A stretch of 64,000 bases of DNA from Lachnospiraceae bacterium (lineage in GTDB: Bacteria; Bacillota; Clostridia; Lachnospirales; Lachnospiraceae), in assembly GCA_017463255.1 (NCBI GenBank), contig JAFTPP010000032.1, forward strand, positions 248,001 to 312,000, in the 5' to 3' direction. Below the pieces are notes generated by a model that was given only the letters and a program-made list of their open reading frames with translations, was not told the origin of the DNA and did not search any database. The translations under genes were made by a program, and so were the position numbers. Position 1 is the stretch's first letter, and every line of letters starts with the position of its first letter. This document shows positions 44,180-51,539 of this stretch, piece by piece.

Positions 44180-44209
44180 AATAAATAGCGTCGCTTAAAG
44201 CGACGCTAC
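44180..44209 (-). terminator. terminator of the 6S RNA gene
   Basis: A 9-bp perfect stem TAGCGTCGC/GCGACGCTA with a 5-nt loop, then TTTATTTATTTT on the minus strand. Confidence 0.88.
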
Positions 44210-44422
44210 TTTCTCTTTTGAATAGCCGAGATGCCGGTTCTTGGAGTTTGACGCCTAGCTGTAGCTAGGTGGGTAACCGCAATCCTGCTTTTGCCTTCCC
44301 CTGGCCATATTGGGGGGCCTGACAGCCACATGACAATATAGGAATCCCATGAACGTAAATGTAGGATCAAAATACCAAGAGTTATCGAACATCCCAGGAA
44401 AATGAAATGATTGCTCATTTCT
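44210..44422 (-). ncRNA. ssrS: 6S RNA
   Basis: On the minus strand the 5' part has GGGATGTTCGATAACTCTTGG and the 3' part has CCAAGAACCGGCATCTCGG. The pairs GGGATG/CATCTC and TCTTGG/CCAAGA, separated by a TTCG loop side, match the conserved closing region of 6S RNA (GAGATGTTCG...CGGCATCTC in E. coli). The middle can form the long hairpin with a central bulge that mimics an open promoter and binds the sigma-70-type holoenzyme. A 5' hairpin (GAAATGA-GCAA-TCATTTC, 44421-44404) precedes it. A TATAAT promoter and an intrinsic terminator bracket the transcript. Small reading frames inside are not genes. Confidence 0.9.
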
Positions 44423-44428
44423 ACTTAC

Positions 44429-44457
44429 ATTATATCCGAGACCATGGTGTAATACAA
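44429..44457 (-). promoter_or_regulatory. promoter of 6S RNA
   Basis: On the minus strand TTGTAT, a 17-nt spacer and TATAAT (44434-44429). The transcript start is expected near 44422. Confidence 0.75.
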
Positions 44458-44479
44458 CCATTTTTTATGGAAACATTAG

Positions 44480-45241
44480 TTAAGACACAAATAAATCATA
44501 ATATAAATTCTCTAAAATCAATATTTCATCATCTATTTTGATATAAGCTTCTTTACCAGAATTCATTCCTTGTTCATACGTTTTACGTAACATATCCATG
44601 TTACCTTGTAACAAAATTTGTCCATGATTCATAAAAATTATTTCTTTTGAAATTGTGCTGATATCCTCAATAATATGTGTAGCTATTATAACAATTCTGT
44701 CTTTTGCAATTTCTTCAATATACTCTCGCATGCGAATACGTTCCAATGGATCAAGGCCTGCCGTTGGTTCATCCAATAATAAAAGTGATGGATTATCTAA
44801 CAAAGATTGAGCCAAAAGAGCTCTTTGCAACATCCCTCCGGATAGTTTTTTCATCTTTTTGTTACGTTGTTGCGCCAGATTCAGTCTGACAAGTAACTCC
44901 TCCGCTTGTTCCTTCAAGTCATTTTTTTTCATTCCTTTTAAAGAACCAATATAGTTAAGAAATTCTATTACAGTCAGTTCCGGATATATACTCTGCTGCT
45001 GAGGTTTATATCCTACTATTTTCCGATATTCATCGCCCAACATTAATATATCTTTATCCTTCCACAGAATAGTTCCTCTTTGTGGTAATATGTTTTCAAC
45101 TAAAAGATTAATTAAAGTTGACTTTCCTGCACCATTAGGTCCCAAAAGTCCATAAATACCTGTGGAAAGCTCCATATTGAAATCGTTAAAAACCTTCTGA
45201 CTCCCATAAGCAAAGTCCAAATCCTGTATCTTTAAATTCAT
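44480..45241 (-). CDS. ABC transporter ATP-binding protein
   Basis: The 253-residue ATPase has Walker A GPNGAGKST (about 36), a Q-loop near GYKPQQQ, signature LSGGMLQRALLAQ and Walker B LLLLDEPTAGLDP. The divergent Q-loop and signature and the fused permease partner point to an ABC-2-like exporter rather than an importer. GGAGG lies 6 nt before the ATG. It is the last gene of the operon, 16 nt after the 738-residue permease. Substrate unknown. Confidence 0.92.
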   Translation of the reverse strand: MNLKIQDLDFAYGSQKVFNDFNMELSTGIYGLLGPNGAGKSTLINLLVENILPQRGTILWKDKDILMLGDEYRKIVGYKPQQQSIYPELTVIEFLNYIGSLKGMKKNDLKEQAEELLVRLNLAQQRNKKMKKLSGGMLQRALLAQSLLDNPSLLLLDEPTAGLDPLERIRMREYIEEIAKDRIVIIATHIIEDISTISKEIIFMNHGQILLQGNMDMLRKTYEQGMNSGKEAYIKIDDEILILENLYYDLFVS

Positions 45242-45257
45242 CCATTTCCTCCAATAA

Positions 45258-47474
45258 TTATATAAAGTCCAATAAACGATGCCCCTGTATGATATAAGTT
45301 TGTATTAAGAAAAAACACAACAATACCGCTCCAAAAATAATGATGGATTTTATGTAATCTTTACACTTTCTTGTAATCTTTTCATTAATGAATACAATTC
45401 CACCAAGAATAACGAGTCTGAGTAATACCATAAATAACCAATAAACATTGAAATTTAAAGGATACCATGAAGCATATTCATGCAGATGAGTAACACTCAA
45501 ATCATGCCCAAATATACCAAATTGTTTTGCTGTAACATAAGTATTCCCTAAGTACACAGAAAACATCACTAAGATTGCAACAATATATTGCACTAACATT
45601 CTTGCATATCTTGCATGTTTTTTCCCCTTAAACGTAGTAGATATCAAATTATCTGCGTTTTTACGATACTCAATACAGGAACTTAAAGGCAGAACAATAA
45701 TTAGAAACACCATTCCGAACAGTCTGAATAATTCAGTATCCTGACGTTCTTTTGTTCCCAGTAAATAATGATGTCCTTCTTCATAAACAAACGAATTAAC
45801 ATCCGGATTATCTAATATGTATTGATACCTGTCCATCACCTTCATAAAGGCATCCCGTTTTGCCATCATCTCTTCAATATAAATAAGCATAACTGATTTA
45901 GACGGGTCGATTAACACTTCCTGCTTCAGTTCATCAAGATTTTCAAATTTATTCTTTTCTGCATTTAAATATTGAATCTTATCTGCTGTCAGCGGACCAT
46001 TTAATTCTTCCATATATTCCTGATAGAAAATTTCCTGTCTGCTTAAAACGATGGAGTCAGCATTAAAATAATATAATACGACTATGCACAACCATATCAA
46101 TATGGGTAGTCCCAATTTATAACTGATAATATTCTTTTTCCATTCATTTCTAAAAATATTTGTATGAAAGTGAAGTTTATTAAATCTATTATAATTTTTT
46201 CTTATAAACGAAATTAAGCTTAGCGTCTTATGCCTCTGCTTTAAGATTTTGCGACTGTAAATAATTCTTCCCACCAAACAAGAAATGAATCCAAGTACAA
46301 GCAAAGCAACAAATACAATAAGTTGAAAGGAAATAGGTGTACCAAAAATATTTAAATTATGATATTCCAGTAAAACCGATTCTGAATCTATTAGCATAAC
46401 CGGATTCACTACTTTAAACATTACAAACGATGATTGAAAATCAATTTCGTCGTATAGCTTATATCCTAGAAAAGCTATTAAGAATACGCTTCCAATTAAT
46501 ATACTACTTTTCTTTGACAATGTCGCCATAAACATCATCGTTGCTGCAATTATAAATAGCATTACTATTTTTAATGCTATATATAAGAAAATCGCTTCCC
46601 ATACGCAGATATTGTATGTACATGCAACATAGCCTGCTGTCTGTATTTGCTCATTCCATGCCGGGCTTGTATACCTTAAACAAGTAACTGCTAAATAAGT
46701 GCCATAAAAAAGTACCGTAACCAAAGTAACAGTAAAAAATAACAATAACAGCTTAGCTGTATAATGCTTCTTTCTGCCCTTATATAAAGTCTTAGTAAGT
46801 GAATAATATCCTTTTTCTTCTTCATCCGTACTCAGATAAATCACCAGAATCAGCAAAAATATCACCACAAAAAAGTCAATACATCCAGAATTTAAAAAGG
46901 TTCTAACGGAAAACTGGTTGGCGTAATTATCGATTACCACATCCACACCGTAATAATCTTCCTTAACCTTTGCGTTTTCCTTTTTCAGGTAATCGGATTT
47001 GTTAAAAAAACCTAACGTACTAAGTCCTGCTTCACCTTCCTTGATTCTAATTAAATTTTCATTATAAGATTTTAGTCCCTTAATCTCTTGTAATAATTCT
47101 TGTTCAATTCTAAAATCATTTAAATCAGCTTTGATAAAATCTGCTTTAGAAATATTTATCCCATAATTATCTACTAATAAATGAATTGCTTCGTCAACAG
47201 TAAAATAGCCCATCCTATACAGCATTAAAGTTGAAGATATAGTAGCATTATAAGCTACTTTCTCTTGCAGCAATTCTTCTGCTTCAATAAGGCTCATCCC
47301 GGAATAGGTATCAGCCATCTTACAATAAGTTGATGCACTCATGTTTTTATTAACATAATCTTTTTCAATGAAATAAAATTGACATAGCATCGAACCTATC
47401 AAAAGTCCTATACAAGATATCCATATCCACTTTTCTTTTATAACTTTACGCAATTCAGCAATCATTAAAGTCAT
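45258..47474 (-). CDS. ABC transporter permease (ABC-2-like, two-part)
   Basis: The 738-residue protein has two similar halves. Each begins with a short cytoplasmic start and a first membrane helix (WIWISCIGLLIGSMLCQFY near 15-35; LGLPILIWLCIVVLYYF near 455-475), then a large extracytoplasmic loop, then a group of helices. This looks like a fusion or duplication of ABC-2-type permeases. I start at ATG 47474, 8 nt after AGAGG. It lies 16 nt upstream of the ATPase gene. Export of a peptide, a lipid or an antibiotic is possible, as is bacteriocin immunity, but nothing fixes the substrate. Confidence 0.82.
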   Translation of the reverse strand: MTLMIAELRKVIKEKWIWISCIGLLIGSMLCQFYFIEKDYVNKNMSASTYCKMADTYSGMSLIEAEELLQEKVAYNATISSTLMLYRMGYFTVDEAIHLLVDNYGINISKADFIKADLNDFRIEQELLQEIKGLKSYNENLIRIKEGEAGLSTLGFFNKSDYLKKENAKVKEDYYGVDVVIDNYANQFSVRTFLNSGCIDFFVVIFLLILVIYLSTDEEEKGYYSLTKTLYKGRKKHYTAKLLLLFFTVTLVTVLFYGTYLAVTCLRYTSPAWNEQIQTAGYVACTYNICVWEAIFLYIALKIVMLFIIAATMMFMATLSKKSSILIGSVFLIAFLGYKLYDEIDFQSSFVMFKVVNPVMLIDSESVLLEYHNLNIFGTPISFQLIVFVALLVLGFISCLVGRIIYSRKILKQRHKTLSLISFIRKNYNRFNKLHFHTNIFRNEWKKNIISYKLGLPILIWLCIVVLYYFNADSIVLSRQEIFYQEYMEELNGPLTADKIQYLNAEKNKFENLDELKQEVLIDPSKSVMLIYIEEMMAKRDAFMKVMDRYQYILDNPDVNSFVYEEGHHYLLGTKERQDTELFRLFGMVFLIIVLPLSSCIEYRKNADNLISTTFKGKKHARYARMLVQYIVAILVMFSVYLGNTYVTAKQFGIFGHDLSVTHLHEYASWYPLNFNVYWLFMVLLRLVILGGIVFINEKITRKCKDYIKSIIIFGAVLLCFFLIQTYIIQGHRLLDFI

Positions 47475-47486
47475 CAATTAATCCTC

Positions 47487-48623
47487 TTAATACACAAAAT
47501 CAACTAACCACATAAAATTGTCTCTTTTATTGATAAAATCATCATACGAAATCATATACAAGCCGTTGATTCCGTGGAAAAATAAACGTTCACCTATCTG
47601 CCCCAAATAACTTGAAAGATTATCATTTTCCACTTCAAGCACCACTCTGCCATTATCTATTAAAGCGAAGGTTTTATCTAAAAAATAATTTTCATCATAC
47701 AACTCTAATAAAAACATATGGTCTATCATCTTAATTGAATCGATGATCTGTTCTCCTGTATAAGCAAATATTTGGTTACTAATTCCGGTATCAAGACAAT
47801 ATTCATAAATCCCGTCTTTTAAATAATAGAACAGATGATCCTCGTCAACAGAAATCAAACCATTAACAACATTATTCGATGTTGATTCAACACACTTCAA
47901 TAGCTTAGTTTCTCCGGTGCTTTTATCTATCTGATAATAATTTGTATAAGTCACTAGTTCATCCCATGGAATATCTGATATATTACCTGTTTCAAAATCA
48001 ATATATTCATTGAGATTTAGATTTGTACTACCAGTTGTATAAAAAATAGATTGATTATTAACTAGCACTTTTGAAAGTGCTTCCTTATGATTCTCTATAT
48101 AATATCTTTGAACCTCTTTATTGTTTAAGTTTACACTATAAACCACCCCGTAATCTTCTTCTTTTTCTTTATCCCAACATGAAGCCCCAAAATATAATGT
48201 TTCCTCAAATATCACCATTACATCCGGTCTTGGATGCCCCTCCAAATTTTCAATCCATGCACGTCTGTTCTCACCATATCGGTTACACCGATATAAGGTA
48301 TAATTCTCACCATCCTCAGAACCAAATAAATATAAATTATTATCAAAATAAAATGGATACATAAGGTCAGTTCTTGCAGTACAGTCAGCCGTACTATGAG
48401 AACAGTTAGGTATATTACATAAATATTGGTTCTTACCGGTCTCAAAATCATAAATGTGAATATATGATGTTGGTTTCTGCAATACAACAGAATCAGAAAT
48501 AATGAAACCATCAAATATTTTTGAAGTTTCTCCTATGGTAGTATCTTTTTTACTACACGCAGTGAATATACATACAACCAACACCATCAATAAAATAAGT
48601 TTACATTTTGTCCTTAACTTCAT
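47487..48623 (-). CDS. lipoprotein, DUF5050-like beta-propeller type
   Basis: The 378-residue product has a lipoprotein signal with lipobox FTAC (Cys23). Near residue 65-80 it carries CNIPNCSHSTADCTA, a Cys/His segment I associate with lachnospiral DUF5050-like lipoproteins. The rest consists of repeated beta strands ending in aromatic turns (NNLYLFGSED, ETLYFGAS, DHLFYYLKDGIYEY), consistent with a propeller. It lies between a solute-binding-protein-like lipoprotein and the ABC permease in one operon, 12 nt from the permease. An accessory lipoprotein of the transporter is the simplest idea. Function unknown. Confidence 0.75.
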   Translation of the reverse strand: MKLRTKCKLILLMVLVVCIFTACSKKDTTIGETSKIFDGFIISDSVVLQKPTSYIHIYDFETGKNQYLCNIPNCSHSTADCTARTDLMYPFYFDNNLYLFGSEDGENYTLYRCNRYGENRRAWIENLEGHPRPDVMVIFEETLYFGASCWDKEKEEDYGVVYSVNLNNKEVQRYYIENHKEALSKVLVNNQSIFYTTGSTNLNLNEYIDFETGNISDIPWDELVTYTNYYQIDKSTGETKLLKCVESTSNNVVNGLISVDEDHLFYYLKDGIYEYCLDTGISNQIFAYTGEQIIDSIKMIDHMFLLELYDENYFLDKTFALIDNGRVVLEVENDNLSSYLGQIGERLFFHGINGLYMISYDDFINKRDNFMWLVDFVY

Positions 48624-48643
48624 AATTTACATATCTCCTATAC

Positions 48644-50305
48644 TTATACCTTATCATATAAATAGGTTGCATTAATGTAATCAATCACATCCTGATATCC
48701 TGCTTCCAAAAGCTGTTCATGCAACTCATTTAACTTATTCTCAGTTTCATATCCGTAAAATCCTAAGAATATCTCCAGATTATTCTCTATAATATCTTTG
48801 CATGCAAGATATTTAGATTCTACGTCGCCAAAATGAACCGCCGTTTCATAGAATTCTGATAGATATACATTTTCGTTTAATGCTTCAATCTCATTCGTAT
48901 ATTTTTCTGACCATTTTTCATTCTGTAAAAAGCGCCTGTCGCTTTCTAATCCCAAAGAAATACCAAAAACACCTTCATCAAATACTAAAGTGTCACCTTC
49001 CCATTTGTAATGCAATCCTTCAATACCACAATATAAAAGATTTCTTATTTCCTGATTCGTTACAAATAAAGCAATGAATTCTTGCGCATATTCCGGGAAT
49101 TCCGTATTAGTATTTATTACTAATGCTTGTTCCATTCCGGCATGAACATATGCAGGTTCGTTATATACATATATATTACTATTCATATTTGCATTATCAT
49201 AAGACGTATTGTCATTCGGTCCAAACAAAGCATGCAAATCACTACTGTATATCAAGTCAAATAATATGTAGTCATATAACAATGAATCCATCTTTTTCCC
49301 CTCATCTGTTTGAATCAGACCGGTTATTTCTAATAATTGGGTTGAATATGATAACCATCCTTTTTCTTTCAATTCTCCAAGATAACAATACCAATCTTTC
49401 AACACATTATATTCCAGAAAATCCATTGCTTTCATGTCATTTTCATCTTGTTGTATTGCTATGATATTCCCAACAATATCCAAACCATATTTCGGGCACA
49501 TTAATATATCATCTATAGAATCCAAACAAAGTCTAATTGGACATGTACCTTTATCCACTGCTTCGTCAAAACAATCTTTAATTACCGAAAAATCACCATT
49601 AATGTGATTTATGTTGATACCAAAATATTCAACCACCTGAGGATTATAAACACATTGGAAGCGTTTTGTTGTAATGAAATTGAGCGGAACTCCATAAACC
49701 TTCCCATCTTCACGGGTTAATTGTTTCCAACTAATATCTTCATAACTATCATATACCTTCTTACCATCATCAGAATTCAAATAATCTGACAGACATAAAA
49801 ACTTTTCCTCATTGGCACCACTTGCATAATCAAATGTAACATATATGTCAACTGCTGTTCCTGATTCTTCTATTTTTTTAATTTCTTCGTCAGGACTTCC
49901 TATAAGTCCACTCATTACATCCCCTAAATAAGGTTGAATAAAGTTTACACTGAATCCATAATCATTTTTATATAAATAATAGTTTAACTCATCTTCTACA
50001 GTGTCAAAATTCCAGTTATCATCATCAGACCATAGATTAATATAAAAATTTAAACAAGGTAAGTCCTTCCATTCTTCCCCTGTAAATTCCGGCACATATG
50101 TTTGCTCTACAACTCCTTTTCTGGTTTCAAAATCATATTCCCAATGCAATTCCTCATCTGATAATGATTCCGCGTTTTGTATATTAACATTTTCACTGTC
50201 TTTAACTGCTTCATTTTCTTTATTTTCATTACTTTTGGAACATCCAAATGTGGCAAGTGATATGCACATAACCAATAAGATGCTAATTATTTTTCTCATT
50301 CCCAT
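48644..50305 (-). CDS. extracellular solute-binding-protein-like lipoprotein
   Basis: The product (553 residues from ATG 50305) begins MGMRKIISILLVMCIS, with lipobox ATFGC. The mature part resembles family 1 (sugar-type) binding proteins, with VDIYVTFDYA, DISWKQLTREDGKVYGVPLNF, and a C-terminal half with EYAQEFIALFVTNQEIRNLL. The associated ABC proteins look like an exporter, so it may act as a sensor or accessory rather than an importer's receptor. I chose ATG 50305 because longer starts would overlap the promoter region (-10 at 50355-50360). It starts 88 nt after the small secreted gene. Confidence 0.75.
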   Translation of the reverse strand: MGMRKIISILLVMCISLATFGCSKSNENKENEAVKDSENVNIQNAESLSDEELHWEYDFETRKGVVEQTYVPEFTGEEWKDLPCLNFYINLWSDDDNWNFDTVEDELNYYLYKNDYGFSVNFIQPYLGDVMSGLIGSPDEEIKKIEESGTAVDIYVTFDYASGANEEKFLCLSDYLNSDDGKKVYDSYEDISWKQLTREDGKVYGVPLNFITTKRFQCVYNPQVVEYFGININHINGDFSVIKDCFDEAVDKGTCPIRLCLDSIDDILMCPKYGLDIVGNIIAIQQDENDMKAMDFLEYNVLKDWYCYLGELKEKGWLSYSTQLLEITGLIQTDEGKKMDSLLYDYILFDLIYSSDLHALFGPNDNTSYDNANMNSNIYVYNEPAYVHAGMEQALVINTNTEFPEYAQEFIALFVTNQEIRNLLYCGIEGLHYKWEGDTLVFDEGVFGISLGLESDRRFLQNEKWSEKYTNEIEALNENVYLSEFYETAVHFGDVESKYLACKDIIENNLEIFLGFYGYETENKLNELHEQLLEAGYQDVIDYINATYLYDKV

Positions 50306-50370
50306 ATTTAGTAATTCCCTTCGTTCAATTAAAATACATATATTTCTAACACTGATTATAAAATATAGTA

Positions 50371-50386
50371 ACTGTACTCTTTTCAA
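50371..50386 (+). repeat. left arm of 16-bp inverted repeat flanking the small secreted gene
   Basis: ACTGTACTCTTTTCAA on the plus strand; the exact complement is at 50861-50876. It lies between the small secreted gene and the next gene, just upstream of that gene's TATAAT (50360-50355, minus strand). Confidence 0.8.
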
Positions 50387-50393
50387 CTACATT

Positions 50394-50831
50394 TTAATAA
50401 TTAATCAACGTATAATTATACACATAATTAGTATTTGTAATCGTATGTGTCTGCAATGCTGCATAAGTCGCTTGCGTTGTCTGGTAACTGGTAGACGCAT
50501 AATTGGCATTAGCACTACCGCCACTGCCTATACTATAATAATTTTCTGCCTGTGCCTTTGAAGAAATAACCACTGTTGTATTACTACGCGAAGTCGAAGC
50601 AAATACATTCTTATCATTATTACTAATTGTACATATGCATACACTACTATCAGAGTTATTAACGCTGTAGCTATTTCCATAATATGTATTGTTCACACTG
50701 GTTCTTGGCATAACGTATGCCATTGATGCTTCATCATTTTCTACTGATGTCAACTCTTCTGCATACGCAATTGTTGTCATAGAAAACATTAAAATTAAGA
50801 CTAAGCAAAATGAAATTACCTTCTTTTTCAT
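50394..50831 (-). CDS. small secreted protein with signal peptide
   Basis: The 145-residue product begins MKKKVISFCLVLILMFSMTT, with a cleavable signal ending AYA (about residue 24). The mature protein is about 120 residues, rich in Ser, Asn, Tyr and Thr, with one C-x-C (VCICT) and few charges, like a small exported beta-type protein. I recognise no family. I start at ATG 50831; GGAGG is 7 nt upstream, while the other ATGs overlap it. It is flanked by perfect 16-bp inverted repeats and precedes the ABC/lipoprotein operon, so it may be that system's cargo or trigger. This is inference. Confidence 0.75.
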   Translation of the reverse strand: MKKKVISFCLVLILMFSMTTIAYAEELTSVENDEASMAYVMPRTSVNNTYYGNSYSVNNSDSSVCICTISNNDKNVFASTSRSNTTVVISSKAQAENYYSIGSGGSANANYASTSYQTTQATYAALQTHTITNTNYVYNYTLINY

Positions 50832-50860
50832 GTTCATCCCTCCATACATTTAGATAAAAT

Positions 50861-50876
50861 TTGAAAAGAGTACAGT
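50861..50876 (-). repeat. right arm of 16-bp inverted repeat flanking the small secreted gene
   Basis: TTGAAAAGAGTACAGT on the plus strand, that is ACTGTACTCTTTTCAA on the minus strand, in the 5' region of the small secreted gene about 30 nt before its start. Confidence 0.8.
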
Positions 50877-50998
50877 ACTTATCTTATCTCTATATGTGTT
50901 ATTAACGAATGAAAATGCCAAAAACTTTCACTTTTTAAAAAAATTTTTAAGTTTCTATGATTTTTCATCAACATCAATATTTTAGTCTTTTTCAGAAA

Positions 50999-51026
50999 TG
51001 AGCGCTATCATAACAGATAACGCTCA
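50999..51026 (-). terminator. terminator of mscL
   Basis: Arms at 50999-51009 and 51016-51026 (11 bp, one mismatch) around a 6-nt loop, followed on the minus strand by a weak T-rich stretch. Confidence 0.65.
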
Positions 51027-51040
51027 TTCAATCATCAATA

Positions 51041-51463
51041 TTAAACTTCTTCTTTTTTCTCTTCAAGTACAGATGTACAATGAGGACATCTTGTAGCTTC
51101 AAGGGCAATGTCACTTAAGCAATATGGACACTTCTTAGTAGTAACCGGCTTTGGTTCTTCTTTTTTACCGGCAGAAAGCATCTTATTAATGGTTCTTACT
51201 AACAAGAAGATAATAAACGCCATGATGAGGAAGTTAATAATTGCAGTAATAAATTTACCATAAGCAACAACTGCACCATTTACATTCCATACATACTGGT
51301 CAAAATTCATACCGCCGGCAAGTCCTAAAAGTGGGTTGATAATATCATTTACCAGTGAATCTACGATAGCTTTAAAAGCAGCACCAATAATGATACCAAC
51401 AGCCATATCCATTACATTACCACGTTTAATAAAGGTTTTGAATTCATTAACAAATTTCTTCAT
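51041..51463 (-). CDS. mscL: large-conductance mechanosensitive channel with C-terminal zinc ribbon
   Basis: MscL opens under membrane tension to release solutes during hypo-osmotic shock. The 140-residue protein has the family N-terminus ([23 protein letters not shown]), the first helix with [18 protein letters not shown], a periplasmic loop and the second helix ([18 protein letters not shown]). The usual C-terminal helix is followed by [20 protein letters not shown] (about 110-130), a CxxC-N11-CxxC zinc ribbon that classical MscL lacks. AGGAGG precedes the ATG. It is monocistronic. Confidence 0.93.
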   Translation of the reverse strand: MKKFVNEFKTFIKRGNVMDMAVGIIIGAAFKAIVDSLVNDIINPLLGLAGGMNFDQYVWNVNGAVVAYGKFITAIINFLIMAFIIFLLVRTINKMLSAGKKEEPKPVTTKKCPYCLSDIALEATRCPHCTSVLEEKKEEV

Positions 51464-51539
51464 TTGTGCCTCCTAGTTTTGATTTAATTGAGACTATTAT
51501 ACAACAGAAGAAAACTTAATTCTAGTCATTAATATATCA

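Noticed and set aside
44206..44461. Two overlapping open frames of about 70 codons
   Set aside because: They lie inside the 6S RNA gene and its terminator, and lack credible ribosome sites; they reflect the RNA sequence, not proteins.
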